In this document: in pieces, positions 26,606 to 37,144 of the stretch
Layout of the letters: the number at the start of each line of letters is the position of its first letter
How positions within the stretch are numbered: position 1 is the first letter of the stretch
From: Streptomyces naganishii JCM 4654
Lineage (GTDB): Bacteria; Actinomycetota; Actinomycetes; Streptomycetales; Streptomycetaceae
Direction of reading: 5' to 3'
Assembly (NCBI RefSeq): GCF_014650575.1
Contig: NZ_BMVF01000005.1
Span: 186,001 to 250,000 of the forward strand
Length of the DNA stretch: 64,000 nucleotides
Program-made: the position numbers and the translations under genes
The notes under the pieces: model-generated
What the model was told of the DNA's origin: nothing
The model's database searches: none
The model's input: only the letters and a program-made list of their open reading frames with translations

Positions 26606-27493
26606 CTACCGCTCCAGCAGCATCCGCTGGAGTTCGCGGGCCGCCCTCGGCGGTGCCACGTCGCTGCGGTGGGCCAGGGCGATGGTGCGGTGCAGGCCCG
26701 GGCGGGCCAGCGGGGTGACGCGCAGCCCCCGGCCGGAGCGGGTGGCGACCATGCGGGGGACGACGGCGACGCCGAGCCCCGCCCGGACGAAGCCCAGCAC
26801 CGCGTCCATCTCGCCGCCCTCGACCGCGAGGTCGGGTTCGAAGCCCTCGGCGCGGCACGCGGCCACGGTGAGTTCCCGCAGGTCGTAGCCGTGCCGGAAC
26901 ATCACCAGGCGCTCGCCCTCCAGATCCGCGACGCGGACCGTGCGCCGGCCCGGTCCGCCCGGCGCCGGCGCCTCCGGCGAGGAAACCACCACCAGGTCCT
27001 CGCGCAGCAGCTCGACCGTGGTCAGGGCGGGCGAGGGGCTGGGCAGCGGTAGTACGACCAGGGCCAGGTCGAGGGCGCCGCGGGCCAGCTCCCGTACGAG
27101 ATCGTGCGAGCCGCCCTCCTCGATCAGCAGCCGGATGCCCGGATAGCGGTCGTGGAAGGCGCGCAGCACGTCGGGCAGCAGACCGGTGCACACGCTCGGG
27201 GTGGCGCCCAGCCGCACCCGCCCCCGCCGCAGCTGCACCAGCTCCTGCACCTCGTGCCGCGCGGTGTCCGCGTCGGCGAGGATGCGCCGGGCCAGCGGCA
27301 GCAGCGCCTCGCCCGCCGCGGTGAGCGTGATGTTGCCCCGCGCCCGCAGGAACAGATCAGCGCCCAGCTCCCGCTCCAGCGCCTTGATCTGCTGGGACAG
27401 CGACGGCTGGGCGACATGGACCATGTCCGCGGCCCGGGTGAAGTGCCGCGTCTCGGCGACGGCCACGAAGTACTGGAGTTGCTGGAACTGCAC
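26606..27493 (-). CDS. LysR-family regulator divergent from sdhCAB
   Basis: A 295-residue LysR-type regulator. The DNA-binding domain (about 1-60) has LQYFVAVAETRHFTRAADMV and LSQQIKALERELGADLF. The effector domain (about 90-295) has ARGALDLALVVLPLP and VRAGLGVAVVPRMV. The GTG at 27491-27493 puts the conserved FQQLQYFVAVAE at the expected place; an upstream GTG (27512-27514) adds seven residues and lies inside the proposed LysR box. Its position next to the succinate dehydrogenase operon suggests it controls that operon and itself. The effector is unknown. Confidence 0.87.
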   Translation of the reverse strand: MQFQQLQYFVAVAETRHFTRAADMVHVAQPSLSQQIKALERELGADLFLRARGNITLTAAGEALLPLARRILADADTARHEVQELVQLRRGRVRLGATPSVCTGLLPDVLRAFHDRYPGIRLLIEEGGSHDLVRELARGALDLALVVLPLPSPSPALTTVELLREDLVVVSSPEAPAPGGPGRRTVRVADLEGERLVMFRHGYDLRELTVAACRAEGFEPDLAVEGGEMDAVLGFVRAGLGVAVVPRMVATRSGRGLRVTPLARPGLHRTIALAHRSDVAPPRAARELQRMLLER

Positions 27494-27502
27494 CCCATCA
27501 GC

Positions 27503-27517
27503 ATAGCTGCTCACTAT
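27503..27517. promoter_or_regulatory. LysR box ATAG-N7-CTAT (T-N11-A type)
   Basis: ATAGCTGCTCACTAT is a 15-bp interrupted palindrome that fits the T-N11-A rule for LysR sites. It lies in the divergent region between the lysR and sdhC genes, about 22 bp upstream of the proposed sdhC -35. Confidence 0.55.
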
Positions 27518-27538
27518 CGAAACCAGCCGGATGATGTC

Positions 27539-27569
27539 TTGGACCGATGGGGACCTTCGGTCCTAGCGT
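27539..27569 (+). promoter_or_regulatory. sdhC promoter with 19-bp spacer containing a dyad
   Basis: TTGGAC (27539-27544) and TAGCGT (27564-27569) are separated by 19 bp. The dyad GGACCGA (27541-27547) / TCGGTCC (27557-27563) covers the spacer. The start codon is only 8 bp after the -10 and no Shine-Dalgarno is present, which suggests leaderless translation. Confidence 0.5.
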
Positions 27570-27577
27570 TCATTCCC

Positions 27578-28285
27578 ATGGCACTGGCAACGCGGACGGA
27601 CCGACGGCCGTCCATGGCGCGCACCGTGTGGGACTCGACCGTCGGCAAGAAGACCGTGATGGCGGTCAGTGGCCTGATCATGCTGCTGTACCTGGTCGCC
27701 CACATGATCGGAAACCTGAAGATCTACTTCGGGGCCGGCGAGTTCAACCACTACGCGCACTGGCTGCGCACCGTGGGCGAACCGTTCATGCACTACGAGT
27801 GGACGCTCTGGCTCATCCGCGTCGTCCTCGTGGTGGCCGTTGTCGCCCACGCCGTCTGCGCCTACCAGCTCAGCCGCCGCGACCTCAAGGCCCGCCCCAC
27901 CAAGTACGTGCACACCCGCCCCCGCGCGAGCTACGCCACCCGCACCATGCGCTGGGGCGGCGTCATCCTCGGCCTCTTCATCGTCTGGCACGTCCTGGAC
28001 CTGACCACCGGCACCGTGCACTCCGGCGGCTTCCAGGAGGGCCACCCGTACCAGAACGTCGTGGACACCTTCTCCACCTGGTACGGCGACGTGATCTACA
28101 TCGTCGCCATGCTCGCGCTCGGCCTGCACATCCGCCACGGCTTCTGGAGCGCCGCCCAGACCCTCGGCGCCGGCAGCCGCACCCGCGACCGCGCTCTGAA
28201 GACCGTCGCCAACGTTCTCGCAACTCTGCTCACGGCCGGCTTCATCGCCGTGCCCGTGGGCGTGATGACCGGAGTGGTGAGCTGA
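27578..28285 (+). CDS. sdhC: Succinate dehydrogenase cytochrome b558-type membrane subunit
   Basis: A 235-residue five-helix membrane subunit of the b558 family that anchors the succinate dehydrogenase/fumarate reductase and passes electrons between quinone and Fe-S centres. Helix signatures include [26 protein letters not shown] split over about residues 22-47. Candidate haem-ligand histidines are [31 protein letters not shown] and LHIRHGFW. It is the first gene of sdhCAB; its stop is followed by the sdhA start within 4 bp. It probably serves as a second or alternative complex II in Streptomyces. Confidence 0.88.
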   Translation: MALATRTDRRPSMARTVWDSTVGKKTVMAVSGLIMLLYLVAHMIGNLKIYFGAGEFNHYAHWLRTVGEPFMHYEWTLWLIRVVLVVAVVAHAVCAYQLSRRDLKARPTKYVHTRPRASYATRTMRWGGVILGLFIVWHVLDLTTGTVHSGGFQEGHPYQNVVDTFSTWYGDVIYIVAMLALGLHIRHGFWSAAQTLGAGSRTRDRALKTVANVLATLLTAGFIAVPVGVMTGVVS

Positions 28286-28286
28286 C

Positions 28287-30232
<1,946 letters not shown>

Positions 30233-30236
<4 letters not shown>

Positions 30237-30982
30237 AGCTCACCTTGCGCGTCTGGCGGCAGAAGAACGCCGGCGCCGAAGGCACCATGTCCACCTACGA
30301 GGTGGACGGCATCTCGCCCGACATGTCCTTCCTGGAGATGCTGGACGTCCTCAACGAACAGCTCATCCTCTCCGGCGAGGACCCCGTCGCCTTCGACCAC
30401 GACTGCCGCGAGGGCATCTGCGGCGCGTGCAGCCTGGTCATCAACGGCGACGCGCACGGCCCCGAGCGCACCACCACCTGCCAGCTGCACATGCGCTCCT
30501 TCAAGGACGGCGACACCATCGACGTCGAGCCGTGGCGGGCGGCGGCCTTCCCGGTGGTCAAGGACCTGGTCGTGGACCGCTCGGCCTTCGACCGGATCAT
30601 CCAGGCCGGCGGCTACATCACCGCCCCCACCGGCTCCGCGCCCGAGGCCCACGCCACGCCCGTGCCGAAGCCGGACGCCGACTTCGCCTTCGAGCACGCC
30701 GAGTGCATCGGGTGCGGCGCGTGTGTGGCCGCCTGCCCCAACGGCGCGGCCATGCTCTTCACCTCCGCCAAGGTCAACCACCTCAACGTCCTCCCGCAGG
30801 GCGCGCCCGAGCGCGAGACCCGCGTGCTGGACATGGTGGCCCAGATGGACGAGGAGGGCTTCGGCGGCTGCACCCTGACCGGCGAGTGCGCCACCGCCTG
30901 CCCGAAGGGCATCCCGCTGGTGTCGATCACCAGTATGAACAAGGAGTGGCTGCGCGCCACCCGCAGGGCCGCCAAGCGGTAG
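30233..30982 (+). CDS. sdhB: Succinate dehydrogenase / fumarate reductase iron-sulfur subunit
   Basis: A 249-residue electron-transfer subunit. The N-terminal plant-type [2Fe-2S] ferredoxin domain has [11 protein letters not shown] and a later TTTCQLHM. The C-terminal domain has two cluster motifs, [16 protein letters not shown] and [16 protein letters not shown], for the [4Fe-4S] and [3Fe-4S]-type clusters. It is the last gene of sdhCAB and is followed by a hairpin. The 4-bp overlap with sdhA sets the start. Confidence 0.92.
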
Positions 30983-31021
30983 CCCCCGCGAAGGAGAACG
31001 TTCGCCGGCAGGGTGCGGACG

Positions 31022-31056
31022 GGCGGGACCGGACGTGGTGCTGCCCCGGTCCCGCC
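31022..31056 (+). terminator. Hairpin terminator after sdhCAB
   Basis: An 11-bp perfect stem, GGCGGGACCGG (31022-31032) with CCGGTCCCGCC (31046-31056), and a 13-nt loop, 39 bp after the sdhB stop. Confidence 0.75.
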
Positions 31057-31265
31057 AAGCACCCCGAGGCACCATCCCGGGCACGCCAGGCACGCCCAGG
31101 GCACCCCCCACGCACGCCTAGGCACCCCGGGCATTCAACAAGCGCACACCGGCCCTCCCGGCGCCGGTCACGCGCCGGTCAGCGGACACCGGAAGAACAG
31201 GGGCGGGAGGACGGCACGCCGGCCCTCCCGCCCCGCCGCTTCCGGCCCGTGACCAGGAGAGTGCC

Positions 31266-32054
31266 ATGACCGGCGCCAGCACGCTCACCCGTCCCCCGCA
31301 GCCCGCCGCACCCACCCGTTACACCGTCACCCTCGCCCGCGACGAGGCGGACGTACGCGCAGCCCAGCGGCTGCGGTACGAGGTCTTCGCCGGCGAGATG
31401 GGCGCCCTGCTGACCAGCCCGCAGCCGGGACACGACATCGACCCCTTCGACTCCTACTGCGACCACCTCCTCGTCCGCGAGACCCTCACCGGACAGGTCG
31501 TCGGCACCTACCGGCTCCTCCCGCCCGAACGCGCCGCGATCGCCGGACGCCTGTACTCCGAGGGCGAGTTCGACCTCGGCCCGCTCGACGCGATCCGGCC
31601 CTCCCTGGTGGAGGTGGGCCGCTCCTGCGTGCACCCCGACCACCGGGACGGCACGGTCATCGGCCTGATCTGGGCGGGCATGGCCCGCTACATGGTGGAG
31701 CGCGGCCACGAGTGGCTCGCCGGCTGCTGCTCCCTGCCGCTGTCCGACGGCGGGACGCTCGCGGCCGCCACCTGGGAGCGGGTGCGCACCGCGAACCTCG
31801 CGCCGAAGGAGTACCGGGTACGCCCGCTGCTGCCCTGGACCCCGGCGGGGTCACCGCAGGAGGAGCCCGCACCGCCCGCCCGGGCCCAGCTGCCCGCACT
31901 CCTGCGCGGCTACCTCCGCCTGGGCGCCTGGGTGTGCGGCGAGCCCGCCCACGATCCCGACTTCGGCGTCGCCGACCTGTACGTCCTGCTGTCGATGCGC
32001 CGGGTCAACCCCCGCTACCTGCGCCACTTCCTCTCCCTCGTGCCGTCCCGGTGA
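31266..32054 (+). CDS. OlsB-like N-acyltransferase (GNAT-type, ornithine lipid synthesis)
   Basis: A 262-residue protein of the OlsB/PlsC-associated acyltransferase family. Motifs are RYTVTLARDEADVRAAQRLR, RYEVFAGEMGA, HLLVRETLTGQVVGTYRLL, EVGRSCVHPDHRDGTVIGLI and YVLLSMRRVNPRY. The family makes lyso-ornithine lipid by adding a 3-hydroxy fatty acid to the alpha amine of ornithine. The stop overlaps the start of the adjacent O-acyltransferase gene by 4 bp (GTGA), the usual olsB-olsA pairing. From memory the S. coelicolor homologue is SCO0921. Other N-acyl amino acids are possible products. Confidence 0.78.
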   Translation: MTGASTLTRPPQPAAPTRYTVTLARDEADVRAAQRLRYEVFAGEMGALLTSPQPGHDIDPFDSYCDHLLVRETLTGQVVGTYRLLPPERAAIAGRLYSEGEFDLGPLDAIRPSLVEVGRSCVHPDHRDGTVIGLIWAGMARYMVERGHEWLAGCCSLPLSDGGTLAAATWERVRTANLAPKEYRVRPLLPWTPAGSPQEEPAPPARAQLPALLRGYLRLGAWVCGEPAHDPDFGVADLYVLLSMRRVNPRYLRHFLSLVPSR

Positions 32055-32890
32055 GCGCCTGGCTGCCCGCCGCGCCGTGCACTCCCGCGGCGTGCGTGGA
32101 ACCGACGGCCCGCGCGGCCTTTGCGCCGCGCGCGGTGGCGCGGCTCACGGCGGTCGCCGTGCTGCTCCTGGCCGGCGTCGTGCTGTCACCGCTGGGCGGG
32201 CGCGTACCGGCGGACCTGGTCCGCCGCTGGTGCCGGGCGCTGGTACGGGCCGCCGGGGTCCGCGTCCGCTTCACCGGCTCCGGCGCCCCGCCCACCGGGG
32301 GTCTGCTGCTGGTCGCCAACCACGTCTCCTGGCTGGACGTTCCGTTGCTGGCCGCCGTGCGCCCGGCACGGATGCTGGCCAAGACGGAGATACGCGACTG
32401 GCCGCTGGCGGGTCCGCTCGCGGCGCGTGGGGCGCTGTTCATCGAGCGCGACCGGCTGCGCGCCCTGCCCGGCACGGTCGCGCGCGTCGCCGACGCCCTG
32501 CGCGGGGGCGCCGCGGTCGCCGCCTTCCCCGAGGGCAGCACCTGGTGCGGGCGCGCGGAGGGCCGCTTCCACCGCGCGGTCTTCCAGGCCGCCCTGGACG
32601 CGGGCACACCGGTCCAGCCGGTGCGCATCCGCTACCGCAGGATCGGGGAGGGCGCGGGAGAGCCGAGCACGGCGCCGGCCTTCGTCGGGGACGACTCCCT
32701 GCTCGCCTCGCTGTGGCGCGTGGCCTCGACCCGCGGCCTGGTGGCCGAGGTGGAGACACGGCCGCTCGTCCCGGCGTCCGCCCACCGCGACCGCCGCACG
32801 CTGGCAGCGGCCGCCCAGTGCCGGCCCGGGGACGACAGGACCGGCCGTACCCACGTGCCGCCCCCGGCTCAGGGCGCGGCGGCGGCGTAG
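32051..32890 (+). CDS. PlsC-like 1-acyl-glycerophosphate-type O-acyltransferase (OlsA-like)
   Basis: A 279-residue membrane-associated acyltransferase. After an N-terminal hydrophobic segment (LTAVAVLLLAGVVLSPLGG) it shows motif I NHVSWLD (His-x4-Asp), motif II around GALFIERDR and motif III FPEGSTW. Next to an OlsB-like gene and coupled to it, it most likely adds the second fatty acid of ornithine lipid; a role in phosphatidic acid synthesis is the alternative. The GTG at 32051 overlaps the upstream stop. Its 3' end overlaps the convergent GNAT gene by 22 bp. Confidence 0.8.
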   Translation: MSAWLPAAPCTPAACVEPTARAAFAPRAVARLTAVAVLLLAGVVLSPLGGRVPADLVRRWCRALVRAAGVRVRFTGSGAPPTGGLLLVANHVSWLDVPLLAAVRPARMLAKTEIRDWPLAGPLAARGALFIERDRLRALPGTVARVADALRGGAAVAAFPEGSTWCGRAEGRFHRAVFQAALDAGTPVQPVRIRYRRIGEGAGEPSTAPAFVGDDSLLASLWRVASTRGLVAEVETRPLVPASAHRDRRTLAAAAQCRPGDDRTGRTHVPPPAQGAAAA

Positions 32891-33402
32891 CAGTGGACGG
32901 TGACCAGTTGCTCCGGGCCCCACCGCTGCCGCACCGTGGTCAGCAGCTGCCAGCCGAGCCGTTCGTACAGGGCCCTGGCCGCCGTGTCCGTGGCCACCAC
33001 GTCCAGCACCGGGTGCAGGGAGCGGTCCTGGCCCCCTTCGGCGGCCGCCTCCATCAGCAGCGCGCCGATCCCGTGGCCCCGGGCCGAGGGGTCGACGAAC
33101 AGCCGGCCCACCACGGCGGTCGCCCGCGCGTCCGCTCCGGTACGCGCGCTCCACACCCCGGGCGCCAGGTCCGAGGCGCCGCCCCGGCACAGGGCGACAT
33201 GGCCCACGACCCGGCCCTCCAGCTCCGCCACCCACGCGCCGAGCAGTGCGGCCGGTGTCAGCCATTCGCCCGGCCGGTCGGGCCAGTTCACGGGGTAGCC
33301 GCTGTGCTCGTGCACCCGCGCGAGGACCCGGACGCACTCCGCGAGATCGCCGTCCGCGCGGTGTCGGACGCACGTGATGCCGCCCGTACGCACCCTTTTC
33401 AT
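32869..33402 (-). CDS. GNAT-family N-acetyltransferase
   Basis: A 177-residue acetyltransferase with the acetyl-CoA-binding motif A in VVGRLFVDPSARGHGIGALLMEAAAE and the late ARALYERLGWQLL strand-helix typical of the fold (about residues 95-165). The substrate cannot be told. The start codon overlaps the stop of the UvrA-like gene by 4 bp (33399-33402), so the two are probably coexpressed. Its 3' end overlaps the convergent acyltransferase gene. Confidence 0.82.
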   Translation of the reverse strand: MKRVRTGGITCVRHRADGDLAECVRVLARVHEHSGYPVNWPDRPGEWLTPAALLGAWVAELEGRVVGHVALCRGGASDLAPGVWSARTGADARATAVVGRLFVDPSARGHGIGALLMEAAAEGGQDRSLHPVLDVVATDTAARALYERLGWQLLTTVRQRWGPEQLVTVHCYAAAAP

Positions 33403-35756
33403 CCCGCACTCCCTCGGCCACCGGCACGGCCCAGCACCCGCGCGAGATACGGGGCGGTCGCGCTGTCCTCCGCCCGTGCCACCGCCTCCGGCGGGCCCGC
33501 CGCCACGATGCGGCCGCCCTCGTCACCGCCGCCGGGCCCCAGGTCGATCACCCAGTCCGCCCCGGCCACCACGGACATGTCGTGCTCGACGACGATCACA
33601 GTGTGCCCGGCGTCGACCAGGCCGTGCAACTGCCGCATCAGCACCTCGACATCGGCGGGGTGGAGCCCGGTCGTCGGCTCGTCGAGCAGGTAGAGGGTGT
33701 GTCCGCGCCGGCCGCGCTGCAACTCGCCGGCCAGCTTGATGCGCTGGGCCTCGCCGCCCGACAGCTCGGTCGCCGGCTGGCCGAGGCGGAGATATCCCAG
33801 ACCCACGTCGAGAAGGGTACCCAGACTGCGGGCGGCGGCGGGCGTGCCGGCGAAGAACCCGGCCGCGTCCTCCACCGTCAGGTCAAGCACCTGAGCGATG
33901 TTCCGCCCCCGGTACGTCACTTGGAGCGTCTCGGGGTTGTAGCGGGCCCCGCCGCAGTCGGGGCAGGGCGCGTACGTGCTGGGCAGGAAGAGCAGTTCCA
34001 CGCTGACGAACCCCTCGCCCTGGCAGGTCTCGCAGCGCCCTCCGGCCACGTTGAACGAGAACCGCCCGACCCCGTAACCGCGCTCGCGCGCCTCGTCGGT
34101 GTCCGCGAACAGCTTCCGCACGACGTCGAACAGCCCGGTGTAGGTGGCCAGGTTGGAGCGCGGGGTGCGCCCGATCGGCTTCTGGTCCACGCGGACGAGC
34201 CGTTCCACCCCGGCGGCGTCCTGCGTGATCTCGCCGATGAGTGTGGACTTCCCCGACCCGGACACCCCCGTGACCGCGGTGAACGCGCCCAGCGGGAACT
34301 CGGCGGTCACCCCGCGCAGGTTGTGCCGCGTCACCGGCCCGACCTTCAACCGGGCGTGCGGCCGCCGGTCCCGGCGCTCCGGGACAGCCGCCCGCCCGAA
34401 CAGGAAACGCCCCGTGGCCGACTCCGGCACCCGCTCCAGCCCGTCGACGGGCCCGCTGTGCAGCACCCGCCCGCCGTGCTCCCCGGCCAGCGGACCGACG
34501 TCCACCACCCAGTCCGCCGCGCGCACGACGTCGAGGTGGTGCTCCACGACGAACACCGAGTTGCCCGCGGCCTTCAGCCGCTGGAGCACCGTGAGCAGGG
34601 CCTCGGTGTCCGCCGGGTGCAGTCCGGCCGAGGGCTCGTCGAGCACGTACACGACTCCGAAGAGCCCGGACCTCAACTGCGTGGCGAGCCGCAGCCGTTG
34701 CAGCTCGCCCGCCGAAAGGGTGGGCGCGGCACGGTCGAGGCCGAGGTACCCGAGCCCGAGCTCGACGATGGGCGCGATACGGGACTTGAGGTCGTCGGTG
34801 AGCACGCGCGCGGCCTCGGACGTGCCGTGCAGCAGGCCGGCGAGCTCGGTCAGCGGCAGCGCGGCCAGTTCGGCGATGGTGTGCCCCGCGAAGGTGACGG
34901 CCAGCGCCTCGGGGCGCAGCCGGCCGCCCCGGCACACCGGACAGGGCTCCGCGACGAGGAACCGCTCCGCCCGGGCCCGCAGGGTCGCGCTCTTGGAGTC
35001 GGCGAAGGTCTTCATCACATACCGCCGGGCGCTCATGTACGTGCCCTGGTACGGCCGCTGGATGCGATCGGCGTCCCGCACCGGGTGCACGGTCACCACG
35101 GGCTGCTCGTCGGTGAACAGGATCCACTCCCGCTGCTCGGCGGGCAGTTCGCGCCAGGGCCGGTCGACGTCGTACCCGAGGGCGTCGAGGATGTCCCGCA
35201 GGTTCTTGCCCTGCCAGGCCCCCGGCCACGCCGCGATCGCCCCCTCCCGGATGGACAGCGAGGGATCGGGCACGAGCGACGCCTCGCTGGTGCGGTGCAC
35301 CCGCCCGAGCCCGTGGCACTCGGGGCACGCCCCGGCCGCCGTGTTGGGAGAGAAGGCGTCCGAGTCGAGCCGCTCGGCGCCCGGCGGATAGTCCCCGGCC
35401 CGCGAGAACAGCATCCGCAGCGAGTTGGACAGGTTCGTCACCGTCCCCACCGACGAGCGCGACGAGGGGACCGACCGGCGCTGCTCCAGCGACACGGCCG
35501 GCGGAAGCCCGCTCACCTCCCCGACCTTCGGCGCCCCCACCTGGTGGATCAGCCGCCGCGCGTACGGCGCCACCGACTCGAAGTAGCGGCGCTGGGCCTC
35601 CGCGTAGATGGTCCCGAACGCCAGCGAGGACTTGCCCGACCCCGACACCCCGGTGAACACCACCAGCGCGTCGCGCGGGACGTCCACGTCGACGCCTTTG
35701 AGGTTGTGCTCCCGGGCACCGCGGACACGGACGTAGGGGTCGTGGGGGATGTGCAT
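33399..35756 (-). CDS. Short UvrA-like ABC ATPase (UvrA2/DrrC type)
   Basis: The 785-residue twin-ATPase protein is shorter than repair UvrA (about 950). Walker A motifs are GVSGSGKSSLAFG and GVSGSGKSTLIGE; signature motifs are LSAGELQRLRLA and LSGGEAQRIKLAGE. Zinc-module cysteines occur in CPVCRGGRL and CETCQGEGF/CPDCGGARYN. Such short forms usually lack the UvrB-binding region and appear as second UvrA proteins tied to DNA-damaging drugs or self-resistance. It is cotranscribed with the GNAT gene by overlap. Repair versus drug-resistance function is undecided. Confidence 0.85.
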   Translation of the reverse strand: MHIPHDPYVRVRGAREHNLKGVDVDVPRDALVVFTGVSGSGKSSLAFGTIYAEAQRRYFESVAPYARRLIHQVGAPKVGEVSGLPPAVSLEQRRSVPSSRSSVGTVTNLSNSLRMLFSRAGDYPPGAERLDSDAFSPNTAAGACPECHGLGRVHRTSEASLVPDPSLSIREGAIAAWPGAWQGKNLRDILDALGYDVDRPWRELPAEQREWILFTDEQPVVTVHPVRDADRIQRPYQGTYMSARRYVMKTFADSKSATLRARAERFLVAEPCPVCRGGRLRPEALAVTFAGHTIAELAALPLTELAGLLHGTSEAARVLTDDLKSRIAPIVELGLGYLGLDRAAPTLSAGELQRLRLATQLRSGLFGVVYVLDEPSAGLHPADTEALLTVLQRLKAAGNSVFVVEHHLDVVRAADWVVDVGPLAGEHGGRVLHSGPVDGLERVPESATGRFLFGRAAVPERRDRRPHARLKVGPVTRHNLRGVTAEFPLGAFTAVTGVSGSGKSTLIGEITQDAAGVERLVRVDQKPIGRTPRSNLATYTGLFDVVRKLFADTDEARERGYGVGRFSFNVAGGRCETCQGEGFVSVELLFLPSTYAPCPDCGGARYNPETLQVTYRGRNIAQVLDLTVEDAAGFFAGTPAAARSLGTLLDVGLGYLRLGQPATELSGGEAQRIKLAGELQRGRRGHTLYLLDEPTTGLHPADVEVLMRQLHGLVDAGHTVIVVEHDMSVVAGADWVIDLGPGGGDEGGRIVAAGPPEAVARAEDSATAPYLARVLGRAGGRGSAG

Positions 35757-35796
35757 GGAAAGATTGTCCCCGATCGCCCTCGCCGGTCCCGGCTCC

Positions 35797-36795
35797 CTAG
35801 GAGGCGAAGATCCGCGCGAGCCGCCGCAGGGAGTCCGTCAGGGCCTCGCGGTCGTACGTGCTCGTGGTGACCAGGACCTCCTGGGCGGCGGTCTCCTTCA
35901 GGAGGGTTTCCAGGTCGTGGGCGACCTGGTCCTCGGTGCCCGCGAGGTGACCGGTGAGACCGGACTCGTACAAGCCGCGCTCCTTGGCGGTCATCGCCGC
36001 CACCTCGACGCGCTCGGCGGGCGGCAGAGGCGGAAAGGCGCCGTGTGTGCGGGCGTGGGCCATGGACCAGGCCTCCGGGACCAGGAGGCGGTGGGCGTCG
36101 GCCGCGGTCGCGGCCACCGCCACGGTGCCGGAGGCGACGACGTACGGCTCGGCGGCCCACGAAGAGGGGCGGAAGTCGGCGCGGTAGCGGTCGATGCCCC
36201 GGAGCATCCTCTCGCGGTGACGCAGGTCGCCGATGACCATGGGCAGGCCCAGACGGGCGGCGATCGCGGCGCCCTCGCCCATCGCGAGCACGAACGGCGG
36301 CACGCGCAGGCCCTCGGCGGGGCGGGCGTGCGCGCCGGTCGGTGAGCCGCCCTCGAACCAGCCGAGCAGCTCGGAAAGTTGGGCCTCGAAGTCCTCGGCG
36401 TCGCCCTTGTCGTGGCCCAGTGCCCGGCGCACGCCGCCGGTGAAGCCGACCGAGCGGCCGAGGCCCATGTCGATCCGGCCGGGGAACAGCGACTCCAGTA
36501 CCCCGAACTGCTCCGCGACCACCAGCGTCCGGTGGTTGGGCAGCATCACCCCGCCGGTGCCGACGCGGATGGCGGAGGTCGCGGAGGCGACGGCCGCGGC
36601 GAGGACCGTGGGCGCGGACCCGGCGACACCGGGCACGCCGTGGTGTTCCGACACCCAGAAGCGGTGGTAGCCGAGCCGTTCGGCCTCCTGGGCCAGCCGC
36701 ACCGTGTCGCGCAGCGCCTCGGCGTCCGGGTGGCCCTCGCGGGTGCGGGAGCGGTCGAGGACGGAGAAGCGGGTGGCGGCGATCAGGGAACTCAC
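35797..36795 (-). CDS. LLM-class flavin-dependent oxidoreductase (luciferase-like)
   Basis: A 332-residue TIM-barrel enzyme of the bacterial luciferase superfamily. Typical segments are RFWVSEHHG near residue 45, IRVGTGGVMLPNHRTLVVAEQFGVLESL, PGRIDMGLGRS and TEDQVAHDLETLL. It should use reduced FMN or F420 to oxidise a small molecule; the substrate is unknown. The GTG at 36793-36795 was chosen because the family begins a few residues before the first strand (ATRFSVLDRS). The frame upstream is low complexity. Confidence 0.85.
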   Translation of the reverse strand: MSSLIAATRFSVLDRSRTREGHPDAEALRDTVRLAQEAERLGYHRFWVSEHHGVPGVAGSAPTVLAAAVASATSAIRVGTGGVMLPNHRTLVVAEQFGVLESLFPGRIDMGLGRSVGFTGGVRRALGHDKGDAEDFEAQLSELLGWFEGGSPTGAHARPAEGLRVPPFVLAMGEGAAIAARLGLPMVIGDLRHRERMLRGIDRYRADFRPSSWAAEPYVVASGTVAVAATAADAHRLLVPEAWSMAHARTHGAFPPLPPAERVEVAAMTAKERGLYESGLTGHLAGTEDQVAHDLETLLKETAAQEVLVTTSTYDREALTDSLRRLARIFAS

Positions 36796-36838
36796 ACCGG
36801 GTTCAACGCCTGGCCCGCCCCCAGATTCCCGCCGCCGG

Positions 36839-37072
36839 TCAGGGCGCCGGCTCGTCGGGCTCGGGGCCCCAGTACTCGGGACCGCCGCCGCGCCAGTCGA
36901 TGAGCGGGGAGACCGAGACCTCCACGGGGTCGACGTCGAGGCCGGCGCGGCGCAGGAACTCGGCGACGTCCGCGACGCTGTAGGCCAGCCCCAGGATCTC
37001 GCCATTCACACGGACGCGCCGGCCGCCGGTCGGGGAGGGCGGGTGCACGATGACGGGCAGTGGTCCGGACAT
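36839..37072 (-). CDS. Small conserved hypothetical protein
   Basis: A 77-residue protein with no recognised family. It contains VIVHPPSPTGGRRVRVNGEILGLAYSVADV split over about residues 7-35, then FLRRAGLDVDPVEVSVSPLIDWRGGG split further on. This alternates strand and helix like a compact folded domain, and codon bias looks coding. The ATG at 37070-37072 has a weak upstream site. It may be cotranscribed with the flavin oxidoreductase gene, 43 bp downstream. Function is unknown. Confidence 0.55.
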   Translation of the reverse strand: MSGPLPVIVHPPSPTGGRRVRVNGEILGLAYSVADVAEFLRRAGLDVDPVEVSVSPLIDWRGGGPEYWGPEPDEPAP

Positions 37073-37144
37073 GTACCCATCATCACGGGCGGCCCCCGGG
37101 CGCGCATCCGGACGGCACTCGGCGGTCTGTCTACGCTGGGCGGT

